Shown: positions 33,481-44,339 of the stretch, piece after piece
Numbering within the stretch: the stretch's first letter is position 1
Layout: the number at the start of each line of letters is the position of its first letter
Origin: Ryuthela nishihirai
Lineage: Eukaryota > Arthropoda > Arachnida > Araneae > Heptathelidae
Assembly (NCBI GenBank): GCA_038380435.1
Contig: JAWZYU010000005.1
Location: forward strand, 35,672,001 to 35,736,000
Length of the DNA: 64,000 nt
Direction: 5' to 3'
The notes under the pieces: generated by a model
Databases searched by the model: none
Seen by the model: only the letters and a program-made list of their open reading frames with translations
Told to the model about the DNA's origin: nothing
Made by a program: the position numbers and the translations under genes

Positions 33481-33864
33481 GGGGCGGGGGTGGCTCAGTC
33501 GATAGCGCACAGGCTCGTAATCTGTAGTTCCCATGTTCGAGTATCTGCTGGGTCAGCGTTGAGATTTATCTCCGCAAAATTTCCCGCCCTGTCCATGGTC
33601 AATAGGGAACACCGATGGGCTTGGAAAAACCGCCGTCCATCGGAAGTGATGTTAAGTCGTGGCTCCGTGTACGGGAGAGCCATACCCTGTGCACGTTAAA
33701 GAACACGCTGGATGGCTTTGACGGGAGGCTACCATCTGTCTCCCAACAGCTGTTCCAGTGGGTCCCCTCACCCAACCTTCTCTGAGCCTTCGGGGTCCTT
33801 GTGGCCTGGCCATTTAGCCCATGGTGTGCAAAAAATTGCCGCTCAGAGGTAAAACAATCCAACC
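33481..33864 (+). mobile_element. SINE-A, full length
   Basis: Complete copy of the gtgatgttaagtcg subfamily (like 30733). No TSD found. Confidence 0.88.
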
Positions 33865-34061
33865 ATCTGTAGACAATCAACCATTTTCTCTGAGATAAAT
33901 GGAAAAAATATTTTGGGCTCAATAGGTATTAATTAAATATTACAATTCACACTTTTCGAAACGATTTATGTTGAAAAACCGAAATCTCGGTGGTAAAGTT
34001 TCACGGTCAGGAGTAGAAAAATGATAAATAATTTTTGTGTTATATAAATATTAAAAAAAGA

Positions 34062-34244
34062 TTTTTTCCCCCCTCAAGCATCCTATCAATTTAATGCGCC
34101 ATAAGTGAGACCTGTGAGGAAGGCAAGATCTCAGAAGAAAAAAAAAACACTTTCCCCAGGTGAGGATCGAACTCACAACCTCGGCATAACCCACAAGTAC
34201 TGCCTTATAAGTACCGCGCGCTAACCAATTGCGCCACTGGGGAC
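34062..34244 (-). mobile_element. SINE with intron-containing tRNA-Ile(UAU) head and SINE-B body
   Basis: On the minus strand 34244-34153 reads as tRNA-Ile(UAU): D-arm GTGGCGCAATTGGTTAGCGC, anticodon loop CTTATAA, an intron of about 18-20 nt at the usual place after position 37, then TGCCG and a perfect-looking T arm GTGAGTTCGATCCTCAC. It continues into a decayed SINE-B body (ttctgagatcttgcc, ggcgcattaaattgatagga, tgcttgagggg). Position 1 and 72 do not pair (G:A). Confidence 0.75.
34153..34244 (-). tRNA. tRNA-Ile(UAU)-like head, with intron, probably not a functional gene
   Basis: 92 bases fold as a tRNA with anticodon UAU and an intron. Acceptor stem pairs from base 2 to 7 only. A run of ten T follows within six bases, so Pol III could stop here, as at a real tRNA gene. 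Because the SINE-B-like body follows, a SINE head is the simpler reading. Confidence 0.4.
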
Positions 34245-34407
34245 GTAGAAGTACACCTAAATTATGTGTTTTCCTAATCGTCCATTGGATCGAATTTCTA
34301 CTGCTACAAGACGTAAGAGGAAGGCAGTTAAATATCTTCGATAGCACCTTATATAACGATGAAAAAAAAATTGGAAAATGTTAAAACTTTAGACGAAACT
34401 TTCAAAT

Positions 34408-34476
34408 GATCTATTTATCCTAGAAATAGAAGAGATTTTGAGGACTAACTCTACTATTTATCCTAGAAATAGTAGA
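34408..34476. repeat. Short direct and inverted repeat
   Basis: The block ctatttatcctagaaatag occurs at about 34410 and 34453. The second copy sits in a hairpin (ctctacta...tagtagag). Confidence 0.5.
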
Positions 34477-34492
34477 GTTTCATGGTTTGGAG

Positions 34493-35168
34493 CAGCCTTT
34501 CTCAACCCTTTTACCCTGGGTTGGGTTGTTTTACCTCTGAGCGGCACTTTTTTGCACACCATGGACTAAATGGCCAGGTCACATGGACTCCGAAGGCTCA
34601 GAGAAGGTTGGGGGAGGGGACCCACTGGAACAGCTGTTGGGAGACAAATGGTAGCCTCCCGTCAAGGCCATCCAGCGTGTTCTTTAACGTGCACAGAGGT
34701 ATGGCTCTCCCACACACGGTGCCACGGCTTAACGTCCCATCCGACGGACGGCCTTTCCAAGCCCATCGGTGTCCCCTACTGACCTTGGGCAGGGCGGGAA
34801 ATTTTGCGCAGATAAATCTCAACACTGACCCAGCTGGGACTCGAACTTGGGAACTACAGATTACGAGCCTGGCACGCTACCGACTGAGCTCCCCCCCCCC
34901 CTCTGCTCCCCCCGCTTTTACTCTGGAAGATCCTTGAAATAATTTTCAGGTCTCAGGGAACCCTTGCATAAAAATTATTATATCAGTGAGTTGTAGATAT
35001 AAAAATTCAGTAGTAATTGTCAAAGCTGTTTTAAGTAGAGAAATATTTTTTTTTGGATCTGTTTAATTTGGCCAACTTAGCCTACTCTTTGTGTTCTATA
35101 GTTTTTTAATCACGATCTCTCGCGGAACCCTTAGCAATCTCTTGCTGACATCGGGTTGAGGAAGATTG
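34493..35168. mobile_element. hAT-like MITE interrupted by SINE-A
   Basis: The left end cagcctttctcaaccc and right end gggttgaggaagattg are inverted near-matches. 8-bp flanks gtttggag (34485-34492) and gtctagag (35169-35176) match at six of eight. A SINE-A occupies 34520-34914. No coding part survives. Confidence 0.7.
34520..34914 (-). mobile_element. SINE-A, full length, in hAT-like MITE
   Basis: Reverse copy with a C-rich head end (C11 at 34890). TSD cttttaccctgg (34508-34519) and cttttactctgg (34915-34926), one change. Confidence 0.9.
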
Positions 35169-35214
35169 GTCTAGAGGTTTAGGTTGGTATATTTCTCCAT
35201 TACCACCAAAAAAA

Positions 35215-35376
35215 AATACCCCCTCAAGCAGCTGTTTACCACAGAGGTCTGACAGCAGCCAGTTTATGTGCCAGAGTAGAGGGTCTGAGAGGATGGCAGG
35301 ACCTGAGCAGAAAAACGACACATACATCCATGCCTTACCCGGAGCTCGAACCCAGGTCCCTTAGATCAGTAGCCAA
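35215..35376 (-). mobile_element. SINE-B, 5'-truncated
   Basis: Reverse copy ending inside the head at cagtagccaa, so the A box is lost. TSD not clear. Confidence 0.8.
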
Positions 35377-35529
35377 CCCCAAAGTGTTTGAGAAAAATGC
35401 AACTTTTCTGTTTTAAGTTACACTTTTTAAGTCAAATTTCTACTGTTACAGGGATTTAAAGGCGGAAATTCAATAACAAACTTGATTCTCTTTGAAGATG
35501 AGCATCTCATATTCGCCAAAGGTATGTTA

Positions 35530-35682
35530 ATGCTTGCAGGAGGTTGGATTCCACTCTGGCCGAAATTATTTTTTTTCCACCAGCTCTTCAATGTAACTCA
35601 ATAGATTGAACTGTTGTAAAACTATATAGCATGTAATATACGTTTGCTAGACGGTATTGTGATATTCATTTTTGGAATTCAG
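35530..35682. repeat. Diverged repeat shared with 50455-50614
   Basis: The blocks accagctcttcaatgtaac, caatagattgaactgttgta, acgtttgctaga and catttttggaattca occur in the same order near 50505-50612, each time directly before a reverse SINE-A tail. This is either an old repeat family or a segmental duplication that includes the SINE. Confidence 0.7.
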
Positions 35683-36121
35683 GGTTGAGTTGTTTTACCT
35701 CTGAGCGGCACTTTCTTCCACATAATGTGCTAAATGGCCAGGTCACAAAGATCTCAAGGAGCCTCCCGTCAAAGTCATCCAGCGTATTCTTTAACGTGCA
35801 TAAGGTATGACTCTCCCGCACACGCAGCCACGGCTTAACGTTCCATCCGACGGATGGCTGCCTTTCCAAGCCCATTGGTGTCCCCTTATGACCCTGGGCA
35901 GGGCGTGGAGATAAAATCCAGCGTATTCTTTAACGTGCATAAGGTATGGCTCTCCCACACACGGAGGCAGGGCTTAACGTCCCATCCGACGGACGGCTGC
36001 CTTCCCAAGCCATTGGTGTCCCCATTGGTGTCCCCTCACGCACCAGGGCGTGAGGAGATAAATCTCAACGCTGGCCCAGTTGGGACTCGAACCTGGGAAC
36101 TACAGATTACGAGCTTGGCGC
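35683..36121 (-). mobile_element. SINE-A with internal tandem duplication
   Basis: Diverged reverse copy. About 140 bases (ccagcgtattctttaacgtg to gtggagataaa) at 35777-35917 are repeated at 35918-36062, followed by the head part to 36121. The motif cattggtgtccc is further doubled at about 36011. Confidence 0.75.
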
Positions 36122-36149
36122 AATTCCAAATCAGCGCTACTACAACCTG

Positions 36150-36436
36150 TACCAGCGTTAAGATTTATCTCCGCAAAACTCCCGCCTTACAACGGCCAGT
36201 AGAGGACACTGATGGGCTTGGAAAGGCGTCGTCCACCAGATGGGATGTTAAGCCGTGGCTTCTTGTGCGGGAGAGCCATATACTGTACGCTTTAAAGAAC
36301 AAACTGGATGGCTTTGACGGAAGTCTACTATCTGTCTCCTAACAGCTGTCCCTACTTCGGTAATTTTCTCGAGGTCCATGTGACCAGTCTATATAGCAAA
36401 TTATGTACAAAAAGCCCCGCTCAAAAAACCCAACCC
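36150..36436 (+). mobile_element. SINE-A, 5'-truncated, diverged
   Basis: Plus-strand copy from accagcgttaagatttatct to the tail aaaacccaaccc, head missing. Head-to-head with the preceding reverse copy. Confidence 0.75.
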
Positions 36437-36539
36437 ACTGCCTTCAAATGTTACAGATATTCGAATGATATACTTCCTGTAGTATGCATCTTCAAATAGA
36501 GGAGATTTTGATCGTCTGCCTGTATCTCTGCCTTTAGAG

Positions 36540-36969
36540 CAGTGTCTCGCAAACTGTGTGCCGCGAGAGATTTTCAAATTGACACTAGATATTCCAAAGA
36601 TTTCATTTTGACTTGACCTGTGTATCGACGTGCTTTAATATCGAGGTGATTTAATATCGACGTGCTTTAATAAAAAATCTTTCAGATTTTATCAACTGGG
36701 ATCTTGTAAGTATTTATCAAGCTTTTTCCAAATTTTGGTGTTAATTTTTGCTTATTTCAAGCCATAGAATGGACCAATATTTAAAACAAACACCGAGTTA
36801 TGAATTAAAGAACGAGAGCAAATCTTCAAGTAAAGCCAGGCTGATGACTTCAACAAAGCGCAAATATAATGACGATTATATAGAGTTTGCTTTTATTCTT
36901 TTTTAGGTGTGCCGCGGAAAAAAATTAGATTCAGTGTGCCGCAGAGTAAATAAGTTTGCGAGACCACTG
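36540..36969. mobile_element. hAT-type element, internally deleted
   Basis: The left end cagtgtctcgcaaactgtgt and right end agtttgcgagaccactg are inverted with few changes. 8-bp flanks ctttagag (36532-36539) and ctttagaa (36970-36977) differ at one base. It retains the start of a transposase gene, described separately. Confidence 0.85.
36769..36906 (+). pseudogene. hAT (ZBED-type) transposase N-terminus remnant
   Basis: A 45-codon frame from ATG 36769: MDQYLKQTPSYELKNESKSS, a basic Ser-rich linker, then KRKYNDDYIEF and a stop. This is the usual N-terminal layout of ZBED5-like hAT transposases, where an MD(K/Q)(F/Y)LK start precedes a KRKY..Y..FGF block. The rest of the roughly 600-residue protein is deleted. 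Confidence 0.6.
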
Positions 36970-37173
36970 CTTTAGAACACCTGATATGATGTCATTCGTT
37001 CATATCCCATTCGTCTAAAGACAATTTTTTTCTCTGAATTTGATACCGATGTTAACAGTGATTAATTTATTTCGTGCAAATAGTAATATTTCTAAAATTG
37101 TTATAAAACAAGAAAAAAATTTCATTTAACTCTTAAACGAAAAAGTTGTTTCCTCTCCTCCCCCCCCCCCACT

Positions 37174-37563
37174 GGGGCGGGGGTGGCGCAGTCGGTAGCG
37201 CGCCAGGCTCGTAATCTGTAGTTCCCAGGTTCGAGTCCCAACTGGGTCAGCGTTGAGATTTATCTCCGCAAAAATTCCCCGCCCTGCCCACGGTCAGTAG
37301 GGGACACCGATGGGCTTGGATAAGGCCTCCGTCCGTCGAATGGGACGTTAAGCCGTGGCCCCGTGTGTGGGAGAACCATACCCTGCGCACGTTAAAGAAC
37401 ACGCTGGATGGCCTTGACGGGAGGTTACCATCTGTCTCCCAACAGCTGTTCCAGTGGGTCCCCTCCCCCAACCTTCTCTGAGCCTTCGGGGTCCATGTGA
37501 CCTGGCCATTTAGCCCACGGTGTGCAAAAAAGTGCCGCTCAGAGGTAAAACAACCCAACCCAA
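37174..37563 (+). mobile_element. SINE-A, full length
   Basis: Complete copy. The pyrimidine-rich TSD cctctcctcccc...act lies at 37152-37173 (with an expanded C run) and about 37564-37578. Confidence 0.9.
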
Positions 37564-37578
37564 CCTCTCCTCCCCACT

Positions 37579-37975
37579 CTTGGGTTAACGTACAAATAGC
37601 TTAAGGTTAAAGATAACTGCGATTAAATAGTCAGTCATGGTCACGATGTTTACACTGATGGCAGAGATATCGGATTTCTAGCATAAAATAAACTTTTGCG
37701 ATATTAGTTTCACATTTTTCAAAATTTAGAGTTCTCCAACGATGGAAATTAGCACTACTGAAAGATTCGTAAAATGTTAAACGTAATCTTTCATTAGTAC
37801 CTATCCAATTAAAAAAAAAAGTTGCCTTTTTCCACCTCCTTGGGGGTAAGGGGTGAAATTATTGCTTACAATGTAAGTCTCTTTACCATTGACACTCTGC
37901 CATTAAAAATATCAAGTTTCTAGCCTAAATAGATCATTTGTCATATTTCTTTAAATTTTTGCCACTTCCCAAAGT
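37579..37975. other. Unassigned AT-rich DNA
   Basis: No recognised feature. Confidence 0.4.
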
Positions 37976-37987
37976 TTTGTGAATTAG

Positions 37988-38359
37988 GGTTGGGTTGTTT
38001 TACCTCTGAGCGGCACTTTTTTGCACACCATGGGCTAAATGGCCAGGTCACATGGACCCCGAAGGCTCAGAGAAGGTTGGGGGAGAGGACCCACTGGAAC
38101 AGCTGTTGGGAGACAGATGGTAGCCTCCCGTCAAGGCCATCCAGGTGTTCTTTAACGTGCACAGCGTATGGCTCTCCCGCACACGGGGCCACGGCTTAAC
38201 GTCCCATCCGACGGACGGCGGCCTTTCCAAGTGCATCGGTGTCCCCTACTGACCGTGGGCAGGGCGGGGAATTTTGCGGAGATAAATCTCAACGCTGACC
38301 CAGCTGGGACTCGAACCTGGGAACTACAGATTACGAGCCTGGAGCGCTATCGACTGAGC
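37988..38359 (-). mobile_element. SINE-A, near full length
   Basis: Reverse copy missing the last 15 or so bases of the head (stops at cgactgagc). TSD tttgtgaattag (37976-37987) and tttgtgtattag (38360-38371), one change. Confidence 0.9.
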
Positions 38360-38549
38360 TTTGTGTATTAGAGGGCGTAATTAGAGTTATTCAGAGTTTC
38401 GGATAAAGCGAATAGCAATATTTCATCAATACCTATCCAACCCAAAGAGAATTTTTAAATTATCTGTAAAAAGCAAAGTATTTAGCGTGATCATTTAAGA
38501 GAACAGAAGCAAAAAGTTAGATTAAATATCATCATCTAAATATTCCTGG

Positions 38550-39560
38550 CATTTGTATTTCTCAAAATACTCTCCCTTGAATTTCACACATTTTTGCCAT
38601 CGTTGTACCCATGCATTACAAGCGTCTTTGAAGCCATTTTTCGAAAGCGTTCGAAGTGTTGTCGTTGTGGCTCTGCAACCTTCGTCGTCGGATGCGAAAT
38701 GTTTCCCTTTTAAAGCATTCTTCAGTCGTGGAAAGAGAAAAGGGAATATGGAGGATGTGGCAGAACCTCAGCACTTATGGCAGTGTCTATTGGCGGCACA
38801 ATATCAGCCGTATGGGGCCTGGCGTTGTCCTGATGGAGAAACCAAGTCACAACACAAAGTTCCGGACGTTTTTCACGAATGGCACGCCGAAGTTTGGTTC
38901 TGAGAATCTTCGAGTAGGCTTCCTTATTCATGGTTGTTCCACGAGGCACAGAGTGAGTAACGAGAACACCTTTGATGTCAAAAAACACAAGAGCCGTTTG
39001 TTTCCCAGCTGAACGAGAAACACGAATTTTCTTGGGTCTCTGTGAATCGGGATGCTTCCATTGACTCGACTGTTGTTTTGTTTCGGGATCGTAGTGCAAG
39101 ATTCAAGTTTCATCGCACTTCACAATTCGGCTCGTGAAGGTTGGACCTTTGCTTTCCAAAGGATTAAGCATCTCCTATACTACAACTGTACCCTTTTTTT
39201 GTTCTGGAGTCAAACTGTGTGGAATCCACTGAGCACAGAATCGTGAATTTTCAAATGGGTGTTTGCAATCGCGTGAGTGCTTCCGTATGAAACTGACATT
39301 TTCACAGCCACTTCACGAAGTGTTATTTGCCTCTCTTCATTCAGAATTGTCAGGGCTCTTTCGATTTGCTCAGGAGTTATTGAGGAAAAAGGCTGGCCAG
39401 GTCTTGGGTCATCGGTAACAGATTCGCGTCCTTCTTTGAACCGCTTATATCACTTAAAAATGGCAGATCTACGATAACAATCATTACCATAGGCTTCACT
39501 CATCTCTCCAACAGTCGCAGAAGCACCTAGGCCTCGCCTAACACAATAACGAATGACATA
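38550..39560 (-). pseudogene. mariner-like transposase, broken
   Basis: Minus-strand pieces match mariner transposases (DD34D, about 345 residues): a helix-turn-helix part (EQIERALTILNEERQITLRE), CDET followed by a stop where Trp is expected (first Asp), HYDPETKQQS, then VTWFLHQDNARPHTA (second Asp). After LPHPPYS the family's SPDL...D segment with the third Asp is missing, because about seven codons are deleted. Several stops also lie in the N-terminal half. Catalytically dead. Confidence 0.8.
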
Positions 39561-39570
39561 CCGCTGTTCA

Positions 39571-39781
39571 AGCCGTCCCATGGCCAAGTGGTTAGCGCGC
39601 TTGGCTACTGACCTAAGGGACCTGGGTTCGAGCCCCGAGTAAGGCATGGATGTATGTGTCGTTTTTCTGCTGAGGCCCTGCCATCCTCTCAGATCTTTCT
39701 ACTATGGCACATAAACTGACAGGCTCCTGTCAGACCTCTTTGGCAAGCAGCTGCTTGAGGGGGTATTTTTTTTATTTATTT
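39571..39781 (+). mobile_element. SINE-B, full length
   Basis: Complete copy inserted in the mariner-like element. 13-bp TSD ataccgctgttca at 39558-39570 and 39782-39794. Confidence 0.93.
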
Positions 39782-40198
39782 ATACCGCTGTTCAGTCTGA
39801 ATTTCCGACATTCTGAACAAACGTCTATGACACGTAATTTGAATCACAGTCTTTAACACAACAGCAGTCGACGCCAAATGATCTTGTCCCTTGGAGCCTC
39901 CTTCGCAGCGGTCACGCACAGCGCCATCTAGTGTTACTTTAGAAAAAGTGCCTACGTACGGGTACTTCTGGCGTCAGTCCACGAATTAAATGATCACTAG
40001 TGTTGAATGTCTACAGATGGACAGATACAGAACAAAGTGAAAACATTGGCTCGTTTTCTAAAAAAAAAACGAGCTTTAAACTCTGGATAAATTTTATTTC
40101 CGAACACTTCATTTTTCATACAATAAGCAAAAAAAAAACATGTCATTAACTAATTAAATTTACTTAACGATACTTCTATTGTTGTTTTCCATCCTTTT

Positions 40199-40567
40199 TG
40201 GGGGGGTTCAGTGGGTAGCTCACCACACTCGTAATCTGCAGTTCCCAGGTTCGATTCCTAACTGTTCCAGGGTTGAGATTTATCTCCTCTAAACATCCAT
40301 CCTGGCCTCTCACAAAAGGGAACACCGATGGGCTTGAAAAAGCTGTTGACCGTTGTATAGGACGTTAAGCCACGGCCCCGTGTGCGAGAGAGCCTATCCT
40401 GTCCATGTTAAAGAACACGCTGGATTACTTCGTCTCGAGGCTCCTAATAATTGTACAATGGATTTCCTTTTCCAAGCTTTCTCTGAACCCTTGAGGTCCT
40501 TATGGCTTGGGCATTTGATTCATTTTGTGCAAAAAGGCTCAGCTCATAGGTAAAACAATGCAATTCA
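40199..40567 (+). mobile_element. SINE-A, old full-length copy
   Basis: Diverged throughout but all landmarks are present (ggttcagtgggtag A box, ggttcgattcc B box, acgttaagcc, cacgctgg, aggtaaaac tail). Confidence 0.8.
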
Positions 40568-40790
40568 CTCTGCTCTCGGTCAGAAAGAGTACACCAATGG
40601 ATTTGAAAAGCAGCCATCAATCAGATTGGACGTTAAGACATGTCCTGTGTGTACATTAAAAAAAACTCGTTAAATAGCCTTGATGGAAGTCTCCATTTGT
40701 CTTCTATCAGCTAGCTAGTAGATCCACTTCTGCAGCTTTCCCTGATTCTTTGGGGTCCTTGTGACCTGGAAATGTAGTCAATTTTGGCAG
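40568..40790 (+). mobile_element. SINE-A, old 5'-truncated copy in tandem
   Basis: A second, older partial copy in the same orientation directly after the first (ggtcagaaagagtacacc to tgtgacctgg). Head and tail missing. Confidence 0.65.
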
Positions 40791-41130
40791 CAAAAGCTTT
40801 CTCCCAACTCAGCGGCAAATAAAAACTTCTCTACCCATCAAGTCGTCTGGCTTCAGCTTCAACTCACACAACTAAAAGTGCAATCGACAGCAAAGGAAAT
40901 AAGACGTCTTGCACAAACGCCATGTGCTTCTTTTCTTCATTTTAGGGAACTGACAAAGAAGCACTACATATTAAGAAAATACTTTCTCCTATTTGTTCTC
41001 TTTTTTTCCCTTTCCTACAAATATTTTAATGGCGCACTTCAAACAAACACGGGGTGTGTCGACTTCCTGCAATGGACCGAGGGAGTATTTCTGTTTCCGT
41101 GCGTGTAACATTTCCTGGTTGATCGTTTTC
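40791..41130. other. Unassigned DNA
   Basis: Frames without recognisable motifs; no repeat. Confidence 0.4.
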
Positions 41131-41520
41131 AGCACCACTGTCTTCGGCAACAGTACATCAACAAACAGATCCCCAACCGACTGTGGCAGCAACGGATTCC
41201 CGCCGCAGTCCTCGCGTCATCCGATACTGGTGACTCACACGCCCAAGCGACTAGTGTGCGATCGCAGTCAGCAGGGAGATGTCAAACACTTGCCCGGACT
41301 TTGCGCCACCCACGGCCGCGGCACGGCAGGGTCAATATCCACCGGGGGCCGCCAATGAACTGGAAGGGCACGGAGCGACACGCCGAGCCGCAACTGAGCT
41401 CGTGTCGCGGCGCGACCGACACGTGCCTTCACAGCTGTCGTAACGGTCACTGGCTAGACTCTTCCGTTCCAAAATGGAAACGGAGTCTGTCTCTTTAGAA
41501 AAAGTTTTGCCTGGTGTAAT
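41131..41520. other. GC- and CpG-rich block
   Basis: About 350 bases with many CpG (cacggccgcggcacg, gtgtcgcggcgcgaccg) in an otherwise AT-rich window. No repeat relation and no convincing coding frame. Candidate regulatory or untranslated DNA. Confidence 0.35.
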
Positions 41521-41702
41521 GCAGAGCATCCCAGATAGGAGGAGGGCATTGGCAAGTGATACATTTTCGTAGCTAAAAGGTAAACAAATACTTCACTCTT
41601 GACTGTGGTTTGGTATTAAGGATTGTTTTCTGTTAGAAAGCCAAAAACTCATCACTCACAAAAAAAGATAAACATCGTTTGATATGTGAGGTATTTCACT
41701 AA

Positions 41703-41913
41703 GCCGTCCCGTGGCCGAGTGGTTAGCGCGCTTGGCTGCAATTCTAAGGGACCTGGGTTCGAGCCCCGGGTAAGGCATGGATGTATGTGTCGTTTTTCTG
41801 CTGAGGTCCTGCCATCCTCTCAGACCTTCTACTGTGGCATATAAACTGACAGGCTCCTGTCAGACCTCTGTGGCAAGCAGCTGCTTGAGGGGGTATTTAT
41901 TTTTATTATTATT
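41703..41913 (+). mobile_element. SINE-B, full length
   Basis: Near-consensus copy. 11-bp TSD tatttcactaa at 41692-41702 and 41914-41924. Confidence 0.93.
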
Positions 41914-41924
41914 TATTTCACTAA

Positions 41925-42449
41925 ATATGCACGTTTAAGGAAAACACGTATTTAATAGAAGTAATCATTCCAATTCTTTGGAGTACTTCAGAATAATCAT
42001 TCGAATGGATACCAACCTACTTAACTGCTAATAACCAAACTTCCTATCCCTTGAGAATGTTGGTAACCGGAATGGAGATTTAAAAAAATAAGACAGTGCC
42101 TGGCCAAATTATTCTGAACACCTACTTAATTCTTCGTTCTATGTATCATGATACAGTTCCCAAATTTCAAAGTTTTCAATTCTCTGCACATCGTTCTCAT
42201 AGAAATGGGGTTTGAAGCACTGCTGGGTTTCATCTTTCTCAGCTGATGAACTGTAACAACTCCGTTTTGCCGTACAGTTGGTACCAACAAACTCCTCTCT
42301 CTGTCTGTCAGAACCTTTTTCCTTCCTTATTTGCCACGATTGAAGAACGTTTTTTGAGACCTTTGGCATTGTTCATTCACTTGATATATTGTGCAGTGTG
42401 ATTTTCCTCTGAGTTCCATCACCCCCACTATGGTTGCTCCTGATCATCG
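41925..42449. other. Unassigned DNA with a Tc1-like end motif
   Basis: acagtgcctggccaaattat at about 42092 resembles a Tc1-type terminal repeat. A 76-codon minus-strand frame (42369-42139, starting MPKVSKNVLQ) lies next to it but was not recognised as a transposase. Possibly a relic. Confidence 0.3.
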
Positions 42450-42461
42450 CTCTTCAACTAT

Positions 42462-42849
42462 GGGGCGGGGTGGCTCAGTCGGTAACGCGCCAGGCTCGTA
42501 ATCTGTAGTTCCCAGGTTCGAGTCCCAGCTGGGTCAGCGTTGAGATTTATCTCCGCAAAATTCCCCGCCCTGCCCACGGTCAGTAGGGGACACTGATGGG
42601 CTTGGAAAGGCCGCCATCCGTCGGATGGGACGTTAAGCCGTGGCCCGTGTGCGGGAGAGCCATACCCTGTGCACGTTAAAGAACACGCTGGATGGCCTTG
42701 ACGGGAGGCTACAATCTGTCTCCCAACAGCTGTTCCAGTGGGTCCCCTCCCCCAACCTTCTCTGAGCCTTCGGGGTCCATGTGACCTGGCCATTTAGCCC
42801 ATGGTGTGCAAAAAAGTGCCGCTCAGAGGTAAAACAACCCAACCCAACC
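42462..42849 (+). mobile_element. SINE-A, full length
   Basis: Near consensus. TSD ctcttcaactat at 42450-42461 and 42850-42861. Confidence 0.93.
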
Positions 42850-42862
42850 CTCTTCAACTATG

Positions 42863-43560
42863 ATCCCCCTTTCGAAGTCAATCAGATAAGACTTTTCACC
42901 CATGTACCATTTAAATTTGCTTTCCACTATGTCTTTATGGCTTTTATAGGACTTCGTAGTGACTTTGTCATGTTTCGTGGTATTTCGAGCAGAATACGAT
43001 TTATAATAATTTGGTCAGGCAAGGTATGTTACACTCATTTTCCAATGATATTAAAAAAATACACTAAAACAGAAGGAAAATTTTATAATGGAAGCCCATT
43101 CATTGGCACCATCTTTTATTTTTTTATCCAGGGTTGATCACTCCCCCATACACACATACATATATACATTATTTTTTTTTTCAGCTCAGGGCCTACTAAT
43201 AACCATAATATATGAAGAATCGTCCTCAGGATTCCTTGCACGGAGGTTGGGATAATAAATAAGAAACGATGCAAATTCTGAACTAGGTATTTCCATTCCA
43301 AACTTTAAAGAAACGAGACTGGATAATAGAGTCTAGAAGTCATGCTAATTTTTTGGAATAAACTGTTGCACATGAATATCCTTGTAAGTCACTACATATA
43401 ACCAAGGCAAATTTACAGACCATTTAGTAACATTTCAAACTGTATCACTACGCAGTCCTTTACGAATCCTATCCGTGCGCCTACACTAATCACTTCGCAA
43501 CAATATACACCTGTAGACTTCGCATTGCACGAACAGTACGCGATGGAGTACGTTACAAAA
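42863..43560. other. Unassigned AT-rich DNA
   Basis: No gene or repeat family recognised. A short CA/TA-rich stretch lies at 43148-43170. Confidence 0.4.
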
Positions 43561-43571
43561 ATTTCCTTATA

Positions 43572-43776
43572 AATAAATAAATACCCCCTCAAGCAGCTGC
43601 TTGCCACAGAGGTCTGACAGGAACCTGTCAGTTTAATACGCCATAGTAGAAGGTCTGTGAGGATGGCAGGACCTCAGCAGAAAAACAACACAAAGATCCA
43701 TGCCCTACCCGGGAGTCGAACTCAGATCCCTTCGATCAGTAGTTAAGCACGCTAACCACTCTGCCACGGGGCCGCT
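43572..43776 (-). mobile_element. SINE-B, full length
   Basis: Reverse copy, slightly diverged head. Flanks atttccttata (43561-43571) and atttcttata (43777-43786) form a near-perfect TSD. Confidence 0.88.
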
Positions 43777-44065
43777 TATTTCTTATACGAGTACTTTATC
43801 CGTGTTTATCTCTCTGAAATACATTTATTTCTCAGAAAAAAAACAAACGTTCAATTACGAATTTCATTATTCATTCTAATTTTGGGCTTAAATTCAAATG
43901 AAATTTAAATTATGATAAAATTAAAAATTTTAATTTCAATTAAAACAGAAATGTTGTCAGGGTTAGGCTCCTACGGCCGCTAATGACGACCCAGCCTGTT
44001 AAGTACTATCGATACGCTGGGAAATTTTCATTTTTACCAGCTAAAATAATGAGGGGCAGCCATAT

Positions 44066-44173
44066 TTACTAAAAAAAATGGGTGTCTGTTATGTTCAGCA
44101 AATAAAAAGATGTCTGTTGGGTTCAGCCATTAAAAAGGTGCCTGCCATGTTTACAAACTAAAAATGTGAGTAC
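44066..44173. repeat. Minisatellite of about 30 bp, left part
   Basis: Degenerate units of the form (ttcagc/tttac)-aaataaaaa-g(g/a)tgtctg-ccatg at 44066-44173, about four units. More units follow the LINE at 46930-46985, so the LINE entered this array. Confidence 0.6.
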
Positions 44174-44339
44174 ATCATGTTTCATCATCACCACCATCAT
44201 CATCAGCAGCAGCAGCCACGGGCTACGGAGGTCCAACCAGCCCGTGCAATTCAGATCTCCAAGCATATCTGTCCTGAGCTACATCTGTTGCATCTGGCCA
44301 CTGCACAACATTTCTAGCAAGGTCCTGTTTGACAATTGT

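Larger units (their letters stand above)
38545..39945 (-). mobile_element. mariner-like DNA transposon, inactive
   Basis: Recognised from its transposase remnant on the minus strand. Terminal repeats and TA flanks could not be fixed, so the borders are approximate. A SINE-B (39571-39781) is inserted near the transposase N-terminus. Confidence 0.7.

Noticed and set aside
33193..33699. 168-codon frame as a gene
   Set aside because: Its first part is A-rich low-complexity sequence and the rest is a SINE-A in the sense direction.
42139..42369. 76-codon frame MPKVSKNVLQ... as a gene or transposase
   Set aside because: No transposase motif could be matched, it is short, and only a nearby Tc1-like end motif supports it. 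Kept only as a possible relic.
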